Shown in pieces: positions 1 through 8,445 of a DNA stretch of 64,000 bases. The stretch is from Pseudescherichia sp032055545. GTDB taxonomy: Bacteria; Pseudomonadota; Gammaproteobacteria; Enterobacterales; Enterobacteriaceae. The notes beneath the pieces are model-generated. The model searched no databases, was not told where the DNA came from, and saw only the letters and a list, made by a program, of their open reading frames with translations. The stretch is taken from assembly GCA_032055545.1 (NCBI GenBank), contig DAMBQR010000009.1:23821-87820 (forward strand). Direction: 5' to 3'. The stretch's first letter is position 1, and the number at the start of each line of letters is the position of its first letter. A program made the translations under genes and the position numbers.

Positions 1-1
1 C

Positions 2-1393
2 GAAGGCACCCTGTTCTATGGCCTGGTGCAGGACGGCAACGACATGTGGGATGCCACCTTCTTCTGCGGCTCCTGCGCGGTGATCCGCCGTGGTCCGCTG
101 GATGAGATTGGCGGCATTGCGGTAGAGACCGTGACCGAAGATGCGCACACCTCCCTGCGCCTGCACCGTCGCGGCCACACCTCGGCCTATATGCGTATTC
201 CGCAGGCGGCGGGGCTGGCAACCGAGAGCCTGTCGTCCCACATCGGGCAGCGTATCCGCTGGGCGCGAGGCATGGTGCAGATTTTCCGTCTCGATAACCC
301 GCTGTTTGGTAAAGGGCTGAAGCTGGCGCAGCGGCTCTGCTACGTCAACGCCATGTTCCACTTCCTCTCCGGCGTGCCGCGGCTGATCTTCCTCACCGCG
401 CCGCTGGCGTTCCTGCTGCTGCATGCCTATATCATCTACGCGCCGGCGCTGATGATCGCTCTGTTCGTGCTGCCGCACATGATCCACGCCAGCCTGACCA
501 ACTCCAAAATTCAGGGGAAATACCGCCACTCGTTCTGGAGTGAGATCTACGAAACGGTGCTGGCCTGGTATATCGCCAGACCGACAATGGTGGCGCTGTT
601 TAACCCGCACAAGGGTAAGTTTAACGTGACCTCGAAGGGCGGCCTCGTGGAGGAGGAGTATGTTGACTGGGTGATCTCCCGGCCCTACATCTTCCTGGTG
701 CTGCTGAATATCGTCGGCGTGCTGGTGGGCGTCTGGCGCTACTTCTACGGCCCGGAGAACGAGATGCTGACGGTGGTCGTCAGTATCGTCTGGGTCTTCT
801 ACAACCTGATCGTACTCGGCGGTGCGGTGGCGGTGTCGGTAGAGAGCAAGCAGGTGCGCCGGGCGCACCGCGTTGAGATCGCCATGCCAGCGGCTATCGC
901 CCGTGACGATGGTCATCTCTTCTCCTGTACGGTGCACGACTTCTCCGACGGCGGGGTAGGGATCAAGATCAACGGCCAGTCGCAGGTGCTGGAGGGGCAG
1001 AAGGTCAACCTGCTGCTCAAGCGCGGCCAGCAGGAGTACGTCTTCCCGGCACACGTGGTACGCGTCCACGGCAGGGAAGTGGGCCTGCAGCTCATGCCGC
1101 TGACCACCCGCCAGCATATCGATTTTGTTCAGTGCACCTTCGCCCGCGCCGATACCTGGGCGCTCTGGCAGGACAGCTTCCCGGAAGATAAACCGCTGGA
1201 GAGCATGCTGGATATTCTCAAGCTTGGCTTCCGTGGCTATCGCCACCTTGCCGAATTTGCTCCATCGTCCGTGAAAATGATTTTCCGGACGCTTACTTCC
1301 CTGATCTCCTGGGTTGTGTCGTTCATTCCCCGCCGTCCTGCGCGGGGCGTGGTGGTGCAGCAGCCGGATCCGGTTATGGCTCAACAACGATGA
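2..1393 (+). CDS. bcsA: Cellulose synthase catalytic subunit BcsA (5' part missing)
   Basis: This is the C-terminal 463 residues of BcsA (about 870 residues in E. coli); the start lies left of the window. BcsA is the inner-membrane GT2 glycosyltransferase that polymerises UDP-glucose into cellulose and passes the chain across the membrane. Visible landmarks are the TED motif (nt 134-142), the QxxRW chain-binding motif as QRIRW (nt 248-262), hydrophobic membrane segments at about nt 350-500 and 680-840, and a PilZ domain with RRAHR (nt 857-871) and DFSDGG (nt 938-955). These PilZ motifs are the c-di-GMP contacts, so the enzyme should be activated by c-di-GMP. The stop is 7 nt before the bcsB start, as in the E. 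coli bcsABZC operon. The part seen shows no frameshift or missing motif. Confidence 0.97.
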   Translation, partial: EGTLFYGLVQDGNDMWDATFFCGSCAVIRRGPLDEIGGIAVETVTEDAHTSLRLHRRGHTSAYMRIPQAAGLATESLSSHIGQRIRWARGMVQIFRLDNPLFGKGLKLAQRLCYVNAMFHFLSGVPRLIFLTAPLAFLLLHAYIIYAPALMIALFVLPHMIHASLTNSKIQGKYRHSFWSEIYETVLAWYIARPTMVALFNPHKGKFNVTSKGGLVEEEYVDWVISRPYIFLVLLNIVGVLVGVWRYFYGPENEMLTVVVSIVWVFYNLIVLGGAVAVSVESKQVRRAHRVEIAMPAAIARDDGHLFSCTVHDFSDGGVGIKINGQSQVLEGQKVNLLLKRGQQEYVFPAHVVRVHGREVGLQLMPLTTRQHIDFVQCTFARADTWALWQDSFPEDKPLESMLDILKLGFRGYRHLAEFAPSSVKMIFRTLTSLISWVVSFIPRRPARGVVVQQPDPVMAQQR

Positions 1394-1400
1394 TAATGCG

Positions 1401-3749
1401 ATGAAAAGAAAACTTTCCTGGATTTGTGCAGTGGCGGTTGGGATGAGTGCTTTCCCGTCGCTGGTCACCCACGCGGCCCCGGCCACCCCGATGGTCACCG
1501 TGCCTGCCGCACCCGAGACGCCTGAAGCGCAGCCCGCTGCCGATCCGCAGGCCGTCGGCCAGGTGATGCCCGGCGTTACCGGCGCCAATGCGCCCATCGT
1601 CGCGGATAATGCCCCGTCGCGGGAGGTGAAGCTCTCTTTCGCCCAGATTGCGCCGCCGCCGGGCAGCATGGTGCTGCGCGGGGTCAAACCCGACGGCCAG
1701 ATCGAATTTGGCATGCGCAGCGACGAAGTGGTCTCGAAGGCGATGCTGAATCTGGCGTACACCCCGTCGCCGTCGCTGCTGCCGGTGCAGTCGCAGCTGA
1801 AGGTCTATCTGAACGATGAGCTGATGGGCGTCCTGCCGGTCACCAAAGAGCAGCTGGGCAAGAAGACGCTCGCCCAGCTGGCTATCGATCCGCTCTATAT
1901 CACCGACTATAACCGGGTGCGGCTGGAGTTCGTCGGCCACTACCGCGACGTCTGTGAAAACCCGGCCAGCAGCACGCTGTGGATGGACGTCGGACGCAGC
2001 AGCTCGCTGGAGATGACCTACCAGTCCCTGCCGCTGAAAAACGATCTCTCGCACTTCCCGGTGCCGTTCTATGACGCGCGGGATAACCGTCCGCTGGTGC
2101 TACCGATGGTCTTTGCCGGTGCGCCCGCGCTGGAGCAGCAGCAGGCGGCGAGCATTGTTGCCTCCTTCTTTGGCTCGCGCATGGGCTGGCGCGGCCAGAG
2201 CTTCCCGGTGATCTACAACGGCCTGCCGGATCGCAACGCCATTGTGTTTGCCACCAACGACAAGCGCCCGGATTTCCTGCGCGACGCGCCGCCGGTGAAC
2301 GCCCCGACGGTGGTGATGATGGATCACCCCGAAAACCCCTACGTGAAGCTGCTGGTGGTCTTTGGCCGCGATGATAAAGATCTGCTGCAGGCGGCGAAGG
2401 GCATGGCCCAGGGTAACGTCCTGTTCCGTGGCGATCGCGTAGAGGTGAACGATGTTAAGCCGCTGCTGGCCCGTAAGCCGTACGACGCCCCGAACTGGGT
2501 GCGCACCGATCGGGCTATCTCCTTTGCCGAGCTGAAAAACTACGAGGAGCAGCTTCAGTCCGTAGGGCTTGAGCCGAACTCGATCGGCGTGGCGCTGAAC
2601 CTGCCGCCGGATCTCTATCTGCTGCGCAGTAACGGCATCGATATGGATCTCAACTACCGCTACACCGCGCCGCCGACCAAAGACAGCTCGCGGATGGATA
2701 TCAGCCTGAACAACCAGTTCCTGCAATCCTTCAACCTGACCAGCAACCAGGATACCAACCGTCTGCTGCTGCGCCTGCCGGTGCTGCAGGGGCTGCTGGA
2801 TGGTAAAACCGCCGTCACCATTCCGGCGCTGCAGCTGGGGGCGCTTAACCAGCTGCGCTTTGATTTCCAGTACATGAACCCGATGCCAGGCGGCACCGTA
2901 GATAACTGCGTCACCTTCCAGCCGGTGCAGAACCGGGTGGTGATTGGCGATGACTCGACCATCGACTTCTCGAAGTACTACCACTTTATTGCCATGCCGG
3001 ACCTGCGTGCCTTTGCCAACGCGGGCTTCCCGTTCAGCCGCATGGCGGACCTTGCGGACACCATTGTGGTGCTGCCCGCTAACCCGAACCAGGGCCAGCT
3101 GACCACGCTGCTGGACTCTATCGGCCAGATTGGCGCACAAACCGGTCTCCCGGCGGTTAACCTGACCCTGACCAATGACGGCAGCCAGATCCAGAACAAG
3201 GATGCCGACGTGCTGGTCATCGGCGCTATCCCGGATAGCCTGAAGGATGACAAACGCATTGACCTGCTGGTGCAGGCGACGCAGAGCTGGGTGAAGACGC
3301 CGCAGCGCCAGACCACCTTCCCGGCCATCATCCCGGACAACACCGATCGTCAGGCGGATGCCCAGACGGCGGTGACCTCCAGCGGCCCGATGGCGGCTAT
3401 CGTCGGCTTCCAGTCGCCGTATAACGATCAGCGCAGCGTGGTTGCCCTGCTGGCGGATAGCCCGCGCGGCTACGAGCTGCTGAACGAGGCGATGAACGAC
3501 AGCGGCAAACGTGCAGCAATGTATGGTTCCGTGACGGTGATCCGCGAGTCGGGCGTCAACGGCCTGCGAGTCGGGGATATCTACTACGTCGGCCACCTGC
3601 CGTGGTTCGAGCGTATCTGGTATGCGCTCTCTAACCATCCGGTGCTGCTGGCGGTGCTGGCGGCGGTGAGCATCGTGCTGCTGGCCTGGGTACTGTGGCG
3701 TCTGCTTCGTATCATCAGCCGTCGTCGTCTCGACCCGCACGATGAGTAA
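1401..3749 (+). CDS. bcsB: Cellulose synthase periplasmic subunit BcsB
   Basis: A 782-residue protein (E. coli BcsB has 779). It matches BcsB throughout, including the shared stretches around FAQIAPPPGSMVLRG and the C-terminal HLPWFERIWYAL. BcsB is the periplasmic partner that guides the nascent glucan from BcsA; its single C-terminal helix completes the BcsA channel. There is an N-terminal signal peptide (about residues 1-25, ending THA-A) and one C-terminal membrane helix (about 745-768) followed by Arg-rich residues. I chose the ATG at 1401 because the protein then begins MKRKLSW like E. coli BcsB; a longer in-frame reading from 1314 would lie inside bcsA. It is followed after 3 nt by bcsZ. 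Confidence 0.97.
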   Translation: MKRKLSWICAVAVGMSAFPSLVTHAAPATPMVTVPAAPETPEAQPAADPQAVGQVMPGVTGANAPIVADNAPSREVKLSFAQIAPPPGSMVLRGVKPDGQIEFGMRSDEVVSKAMLNLAYTPSPSLLPVQSQLKVYLNDELMGVLPVTKEQLGKKTLAQLAIDPLYITDYNRVRLEFVGHYRDVCENPASSTLWMDVGRSSSLEMTYQSLPLKNDLSHFPVPFYDARDNRPLVLPMVFAGAPALEQQQAASIVASFFGSRMGWRGQSFPVIYNGLPDRNAIVFATNDKRPDFLRDAPPVNAPTVVMMDHPENPYVKLLVVFGRDDKDLLQAAKGMAQGNVLFRGDRVEVNDVKPLLARKPYDAPNWVRTDRAISFAELKNYEEQLQSVGLEPNSIGVALNLPPDLYLLRSNGIDMDLNYRYTAPPTKDSSRMDISLNNQFLQSFNLTSNQDTNRLLLRLPVLQGLLDGKTAVTIPALQLGALNQLRFDFQYMNPMPGGTVDNCVTFQPVQNRVVIGDDSTIDFSKYYHFIAMPDLRAFANAGFPFSRMADLADTIVVLPANPNQGQLTTLLDSIGQIGAQTGLPAVNLTLTNDGSQIQNKDADVLVIGAIPDSLKDDKRIDLLVQATQSWVKTPQRQTTFPAIIPDNTDRQADAQTAVTSSGPMAAIVGFQSPYNDQRSVVALLADSPRGYELLNEAMNDSGKRAAMYGSVTVIRESGVNGLRVGDIYYVGHLPWFERIWYALSNHPVLLAVLAAVSIVLLAWVLWRLLRIISRRRLDPHDE

Positions 3750-3752
3750 GCC

Positions 3753-4856
3753 ATGAAGACCTTACTGCGTGGAGCGATCGCCGCCACGCTGCTGCTGGCG
3801 GCGGCGGGTACGCACGCCGCCTGTAGCTGGCCGGCCTGGACCGCATTTAAAAAGGATTACCTTAGCGACGGCGGGCGGGTGATCGATCCCAGCGATGCCC
3901 GGAAGATCACGACCTCCGAAGGGCAGAGCTACGGGCTGTTCTTCGCCCTTGCCGCCAACGACCGACCCGGCTTCGACAAGATCCTAACGTGGACTGAGGA
4001 TAACCTCGCCGAAGGTGACCTCGCGTCCCATCTTCCCGCCTGGCTGTGGGGCAAGAAGGGCGACGCGGAGTGGACGGTGCTGGACACCAACTCCGCCTCC
4101 GACGCCGATATCTGGATCGTCTGGTCGCTGTTTGAGGCCGGACGCCTGTGGAAAGAGCCGCGCTACACCGCCCTGGCCCAGGGACTGCTCAAGCATATCG
4201 TCAGCGAAGAGGTGGTGAACGTGCCGGGGCTGGGTTCAATGCTGCTGCCGGGCAAAATTGGCTTCGCCGAGAAAGAGCGCTGGCGCTTTAACCCCAGCTA
4301 TCTGCCGCCGCAGGTGGCGCAGTATCTCACCCGCTTTGGCGCACCCTGGACCACGCTGCGGGAGACCAACCTGCGCCTGCTGTTAGAGACCGCTCCCAAA
4401 GGTTTCTCCCCGGACTGGGTGAGCTACGAGAAGGGTGGCGGCTGGAGCCTGAAACCGGAGAGCAAGCTGGTCTCAAGCTATGATGCTATTCGCGTCTACT
4501 TGTGGGTCGGCATGCTGCACGACAGCGATCTGCAAAAAAATCGCCTGCTGGCGCGCTTTAAGCCGATGGCGGCGCTGACGGCGAAAAACGGCGTGCCGCC
4601 GGAGAAGGTGAACGTGGTCACCGGCGCGGCCCAGGGCAGCGGTGCGACGGGCTTCTCCGCCGCCCTGCTGCCGTTTATGCAAAACCGCGACGCACAAGCG
4701 GTGCTGCGCCAGCGCGTTGCCGACAATTTTCCCGGCAGCGACGCCTATTACAGCTACGTGCTCACCCTCTTTGGACAGGGCTGGGATGAGCACCGTTTTC
4801 GTTTCACCTCCCAAGGTGAGTTACAACCTGACTGGGGCCAGGAATGCGCACGCTAA
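3753..4856 (+). CDS. bcsZ: Periplasmic endo-1,4-beta-glucanase BcsZ (GH8)
   Basis: A 367-residue GH8 endoglucanase (E. coli BcsZ 368) that cuts beta-1,4-glucan in the periplasm and affects cellulose yield and fibre form. A signal peptide ends near THA-A (residue 23). The GH8 proton-donor region TTSEGQSYG places the catalytic Glu at about residue 56, and SYDAIRVYLW holds the catalytic Asp at about residue 243. It lies inside the bcs operon, 3 nt after bcsB, and its last 13 nt overlap the start of bcsC, so the two are probably translationally coupled. Confidence 0.96.
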   Translation: MKTLLRGAIAATLLLAAAGTHAACSWPAWTAFKKDYLSDGGRVIDPSDARKITTSEGQSYGLFFALAANDRPGFDKILTWTEDNLAEGDLASHLPAWLWGKKGDAEWTVLDTNSASDADIWIVWSLFEAGRLWKEPRYTALAQGLLKHIVSEEVVNVPGLGSMLLPGKIGFAEKERWRFNPSYLPPQVAQYLTRFGAPWTTLRETNLRLLLETAPKGFSPDWVSYEKGGGWSLKPESKLVSSYDAIRVYLWVGMLHDSDLQKNRLLARFKPMAALTAKNGVPPEKVNVVTGAAQGSGATGFSAALLPFMQNRDAQAVLRQRVADNFPGSDAYYSYVLTLFGQGWDEHRFRFTSQGELQPDWGQECAR

Positions 4857-7800
4857 CCCTACGCTTACTTGCTTTATCGCTGGGCATCGCGCTGATGCCA
4901 AAGACGTATGCGGCCCCGACAGCCCAGCAGCAACAGTTGCTTGAGCAGGTCCGGCTCGGAGAATCTACCCGTCGTGAGGATCTGGTACGCCAGTCCCTCT
5001 ACCGGCTGGAGCTTATCGATCCTAATAACCCCGAGGTGATTGCCGCCCGCCAGCGCTATCTGCTGCGCCAGGGGGACACCGCGGGTGCGCAGCAGCAGCT
5101 TGATAGACTGGCGCAGCTCGCCCCCAACTCGGCGGCGTACCGGGAAGCACAAAGCACCATGGCTCTCTCCACCGCCCAGGGGCGACAGGGGTTGCAGGAG
5201 GCGCGACTGCTGGCCACCACCGGCCATACGGCGGAGGCCATCGCTGCCTATGACAAAATTTTGCAGGGCAACCCGCCGGATAGCGATCTCGCCGCCGAAT
5301 ACTGGACGCTGGTGGCGAAGGTGCCCGAGCGACGCAGCCAGGCCATTACCCAGCTGAAGAGCGCCAACGCCCGCTACCCCGGTAATCCCCAGCTGCAAAA
5401 CTCGCTGGCGCAGCTGCTGTTTGCCAACGGGCGCAGCGATGAAGGTTATACCGTCCTGCGCCAGATGGCGAAGTCGGGAACCACCCGCGAAGCGGCGGCG
5501 GCCATCTGGTATCAACAGATTCAAAATATGCCGGTGAGCGATGCCAGCGTGCAGGCGCTGCAGCAGTTTCTGAACGAGTTTAGCAGCGGCGATACGGTGG
5601 ATACCGCCCGGGCGACGCTGGCGAAACAGCAGCAGCAGCTGGCCGATCCGGCGTTCCGCGCCCGTTCACGCGGGCTGGCCGCGGTTGATGCCGGGCAGGG
5701 CGGGCAGGCTATCGCCCCGCTGCAGCAGGCGCTGAATGCCGACCAGAACGACGGTGAAACCACCGGCGCGCTCGGCCAGGCTTACTCGCAAAAGGGCGAT
5801 CGCGCCCGGGCGGTTCCCCTGCTAGAGAGAGCGATCGCCCTGGCGCCGCAGAGCAGCAACCGCAGCAAGTGGGATAGCCTGCTGCAAACTAACCGCTACT
5901 GGCTGCTGATCCAGCAGGGTGACGCCGCGCTGAAGGCCAACAATCCGGGTCAGGCAGAACGACTTTACCAGCAGGCGCGGGGGGTAGATAACACCGACAG
6001 CTACGCCGTGCTGGGGTTGGGTGACGCCGCCGTCGCCCGCAAGGATAACGCCGCCGCCGAGCGCTACTACCAGCAGGCGCTGCGCATGGACAGCGGCAAC
6101 AGCAACGCGGTGCGCGGGCTGGCCAATATTTATCGCGCGCAGTCGCCGGAAAAAGCCTCCGCCTGGATTGCCTCCCTTCCTGCCAGCCAGCGCCGCAGCG
6201 TGGATGACATTGAGCGTAGCCTCGCTAACGATCGACTGGCGCAGCAGGCTGAAAGCCTGGAGAACCAGGGGCGCTGGGCGCAGGCGGCTGAGATCCAGCG
6301 CCGTCGCCTGGCGGCCGATCCGGACAGCGTCTGGATCGCCTACCGTCTCTCCCGCGACCTCTGGAGCGCCGGGAAGCACGCCGAGGCCGACGCGCAGATG
6401 CGCGATCTGGTTCGCCGTCAGCCTAACGATCCGACTCAGGTCTACGCCTACAGCCTCTATCTCTCCGGCAACGACCAGGATCGCGCCGCGCTGGCGCACC
6501 TCAATACCCTGCCGCGCAGCAAATGGGACAGCAATATGCAGGAGCTGGCGAGCCGGCTGGAGGGCAACCAGCTGCTGGAGACCGCCAACCGCCTCCGCGA
6601 CAGCGGCCAGGAGCAGGAGGCCGAAGCGCTGCTCAGGCAGCAGCCTGCTTCTACGCGAATCGACCTGACTCTTGCGGACTGGGCGCAGCAGCGCGGTGAT
6701 TACGCTACTGCCCGCGCCGGGTATGAGACCGTGCTGGCCCGTGAACCGGCTAACGCCGACGCCCGCCTGAGCCTGGTAGAGGTAGCGATTGCCGAGGGCA
6801 ACCCGCTTGCGGCGCGCCAGCAGCTGGCGACGCTGAACGAGATGCCACAGACCGAGCCGCCGTCAATCAACATGCAGCGCCGGATGGCGCTGGTGCGGGC
6901 GCAGCTGGGGGACAGGGTTCTGGCCCAGCGCACCTATGACACCATCGTGCCCGAGGCGAAGGCGCTGCCGCCGTCGCAGGATAGCACCCTGGTGCTGCGT
7001 GACTATGGCCGCTTCCAGCAGGCCAACGGCGAGCCGCAGCTGGCGCTGGAGAGCTATAAACAGGCGATGGTCGCGGCAGGCATTGCCTCGACACCCGCCC
7101 AGGATAACGACACCTTTACCCGCCAGACGCGTAACGATGCCAGCGATGACTGGCTGAAGCGCGGCCTGCGCAGCGACGCCGCCGATCTCTATCGCCAGCA
7201 GGATCTCAACGTCACGCTGGCGCATGACTACTGGGGCTCCAGCGGCACCGGCGGCTACTCCGATCTCAAGGCCAACACCACCATGCTGCAGGCTGATGCG
7301 CCGCTTGCCGATGGCCGGATGTTCTTCCGTACCGACGTGGTCAATATGAACGTCGGATCGTTTTCAACGAATGAAGAAGGTGTATATCAGCCCAGGTGGG
7401 GAACCTGTAATGAGATACAGTGTATTAATGACGATAAAAGCCAATCTGACGGTGGCGTAAGCGTAGCGGCTGGCTGGCGTAACGATACCTGGGAGGGGGA
7501 CATTGGCACCACCCCGATGGGTTTCCGTGTCGTTGATGTGGTTGGCGGCCTAAGTTATAGCAACGATCTAGGCCCGGTCGGTTATACGCTAGACGTGCAC
7601 CGCCGCCCAATTTCAAGCTCTTTATTGGCATTTGGCGGGCAACGCGATCCAGGAAGCAATACAGGCAAAACCTGGGGCGGCGTACGCTCCACCGGCGGCG
7701 GCGTTAGCCTGAGCTACGACCAGGGTGAAGCGCACGGCGTCTGGGCGAGCCTCAGCGCCGACGCGCTTACCGGCAAGAACGTGGATGACAACTGGCGCGT

Positions 7801-8332
7801 GCGCTGGATGACCGGCTACTACTACAAGCTGGTCAACGAAGATAACCGCCGCGTCACCGTTGGCCTGAACAATATGCTCTGGCACTATGAAAAGGATCTG
7901 AGCAGTTATACCCTCGGTCAGGGGGGCTACTATAGCCCGCAGAAATACCTCTCGTTTGCCGTGCCGGTAACGTGGCGTGAAAGAACGGAGAACTGGTCGT
8001 GGGAGCTGGGTGGTTCGCTCTCTTGGTCGCATTCGGCTACCCGCACTCAGGATCGCTACCCGCTGCTTAACCTCATACCAGAGGATTATCGTGCGCGGGC
8101 CAGCGAAACTAACGATCCAGGATCGAAAAGCAACGGCTTTGGCTATACGGCACGCGCGCTGATTGAGCGCCGTATTACCTCTAACTGGTCCGTTGGCGCC
8201 GCCATCGATATTCAGCAGGCGGAGGACTACACCCCGAGTCACGGCATGCTCTATGTCCGCTACTCGCAGGCGGGCTGGCAGGGCGATATGGACTCGCCGC
8301 CGCAGGTGCTGACGCCTCACGCAGACTGGTAA
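4844..8332 (+). CDS. bcsC: Cellulose secretion outer-membrane protein BcsC
   Basis: A 1162-residue protein (E. coli BcsC 1157). After a signal peptide (about residues 1-24), residues from about 30 to 790 are helical TPR repeats (for example the AVARKDNAAAERYYQQAL type) that form a periplasmic scaffold. The C-terminal about 350 residues form a 16-stranded-type outer-membrane beta-barrel that exports the glucan; the protein ends in the aromatic-rich TPHADW. The ATG at 4844 overlaps bcsZ by 13 nt and has an AGGA just upstream. A short part of the barrel (about nt 7340-7640) is AT-richer than the rest. It encodes a loop with two Cys (CNEIQC), matching a Cys pair in the E. coli loop. Confidence 0.96.
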   Translation: MRTLTLRLLALSLGIALMPKTYAAPTAQQQQLLEQVRLGESTRREDLVRQSLYRLELIDPNNPEVIAARQRYLLRQGDTAGAQQQLDRLAQLAPNSAAYREAQSTMALSTAQGRQGLQEARLLATTGHTAEAIAAYDKILQGNPPDSDLAAEYWTLVAKVPERRSQAITQLKSANARYPGNPQLQNSLAQLLFANGRSDEGYTVLRQMAKSGTTREAAAAIWYQQIQNMPVSDASVQALQQFLNEFSSGDTVDTARATLAKQQQQLADPAFRARSRGLAAVDAGQGGQAIAPLQQALNADQNDGETTGALGQAYSQKGDRARAVPLLERAIALAPQSSNRSKWDSLLQTNRYWLLIQQGDAALKANNPGQAERLYQQARGVDNTDSYAVLGLGDAAVARKDNAAAERYYQQALRMDSGNSNAVRGLANIYRAQSPEKASAWIASLPASQRRSVDDIERSLANDRLAQQAESLENQGRWAQAAEIQRRRLAADPDSVWIAYRLSRDLWSAGKHAEADAQMRDLVRRQPNDPTQVYAYSLYLSGNDQDRAALAHLNTLPRSKWDSNMQELASRLEGNQLLETANRLRDSGQEQEAEALLRQQPASTRIDLTLADWAQQRGDYATARAGYETVLAREPANADARLSLVEVAIAEGNPLAARQQLATLNEMPQTEPPSINMQRRMALVRAQLGDRVLAQRTYDTIVPEAKALPPSQDSTLVLRDYGRFQQANGEPQLALESYKQAMVAAGIASTPAQDNDTFTRQTRNDASDDWLKRGLRSDAADLYRQQDLNVTLAHDYWGSSGTGGYSDLKANTTMLQADAPLADGRMFFRTDVVNMNVGSFSTNEEGVYQPRWGTCNEIQCINDDKSQSDGGVSVAAGWRNDTWEGDIGTTPMGFRVVDVVGGLSYSNDLGPVGYTLDVHRRPISSSLLAFGGQRDPGSNTGKTWGGVRSTGGGVSLSYDQGEAHGVWASLSADALTGKNVDDNWRVRWMTGYYYKLVNEDNRRVTVGLNNMLWHYEKDLSSYTLGQGGYYSPQKYLSFAVPVTWRERTENWSWELGGSLSWSHSATRTQDRYPLLNLIPEDYRARASETNDPGSKSNGFGYTARALIERRITSNWSVGAAIDIQQAEDYTPSHGMLYVRYSQAGWQGDMDSPPQVLTPHADW

Positions 8333-8361
8333 CGCGCCAGGCTCTCTATCCCAGTCTTAAT

Positions 8362-8394
8362 CTGCTGTCAGAATCGAGTATACTCTGACAGCAG
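8362..8394. repeat. Perfect 11-bp inverted repeat after bcsC
   Basis: CTGCTGTCAGA (8362-8372) is followed after 11 nt by its exact complement TCTGACAGCAG (8384-8394). It lies 29 nt after the bcsC stop and 51 nt before the pdeK start. No T-tract follows, so it is not a classical intrinsic terminator. It could be an RNA 3'-end or processing hairpin, or a protein-binding dyad. Confidence 0.6.
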
Positions 8395-8445
8395 GCAGGT
8401 AGCCGCCGGTTACTTTTGCGGACACGGAGTATTTGGAGAGTCAAT

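Noticed and set aside
2100..3740. A 546-codon open frame on the reverse strand of bcsB
   Set aside because: It lies fully opposite a conserved gene, has no Shine-Dalgarno support, and its translation is low-complexity His/Arg/Gln-rich, as expected from antisense of GC-rich DNA.
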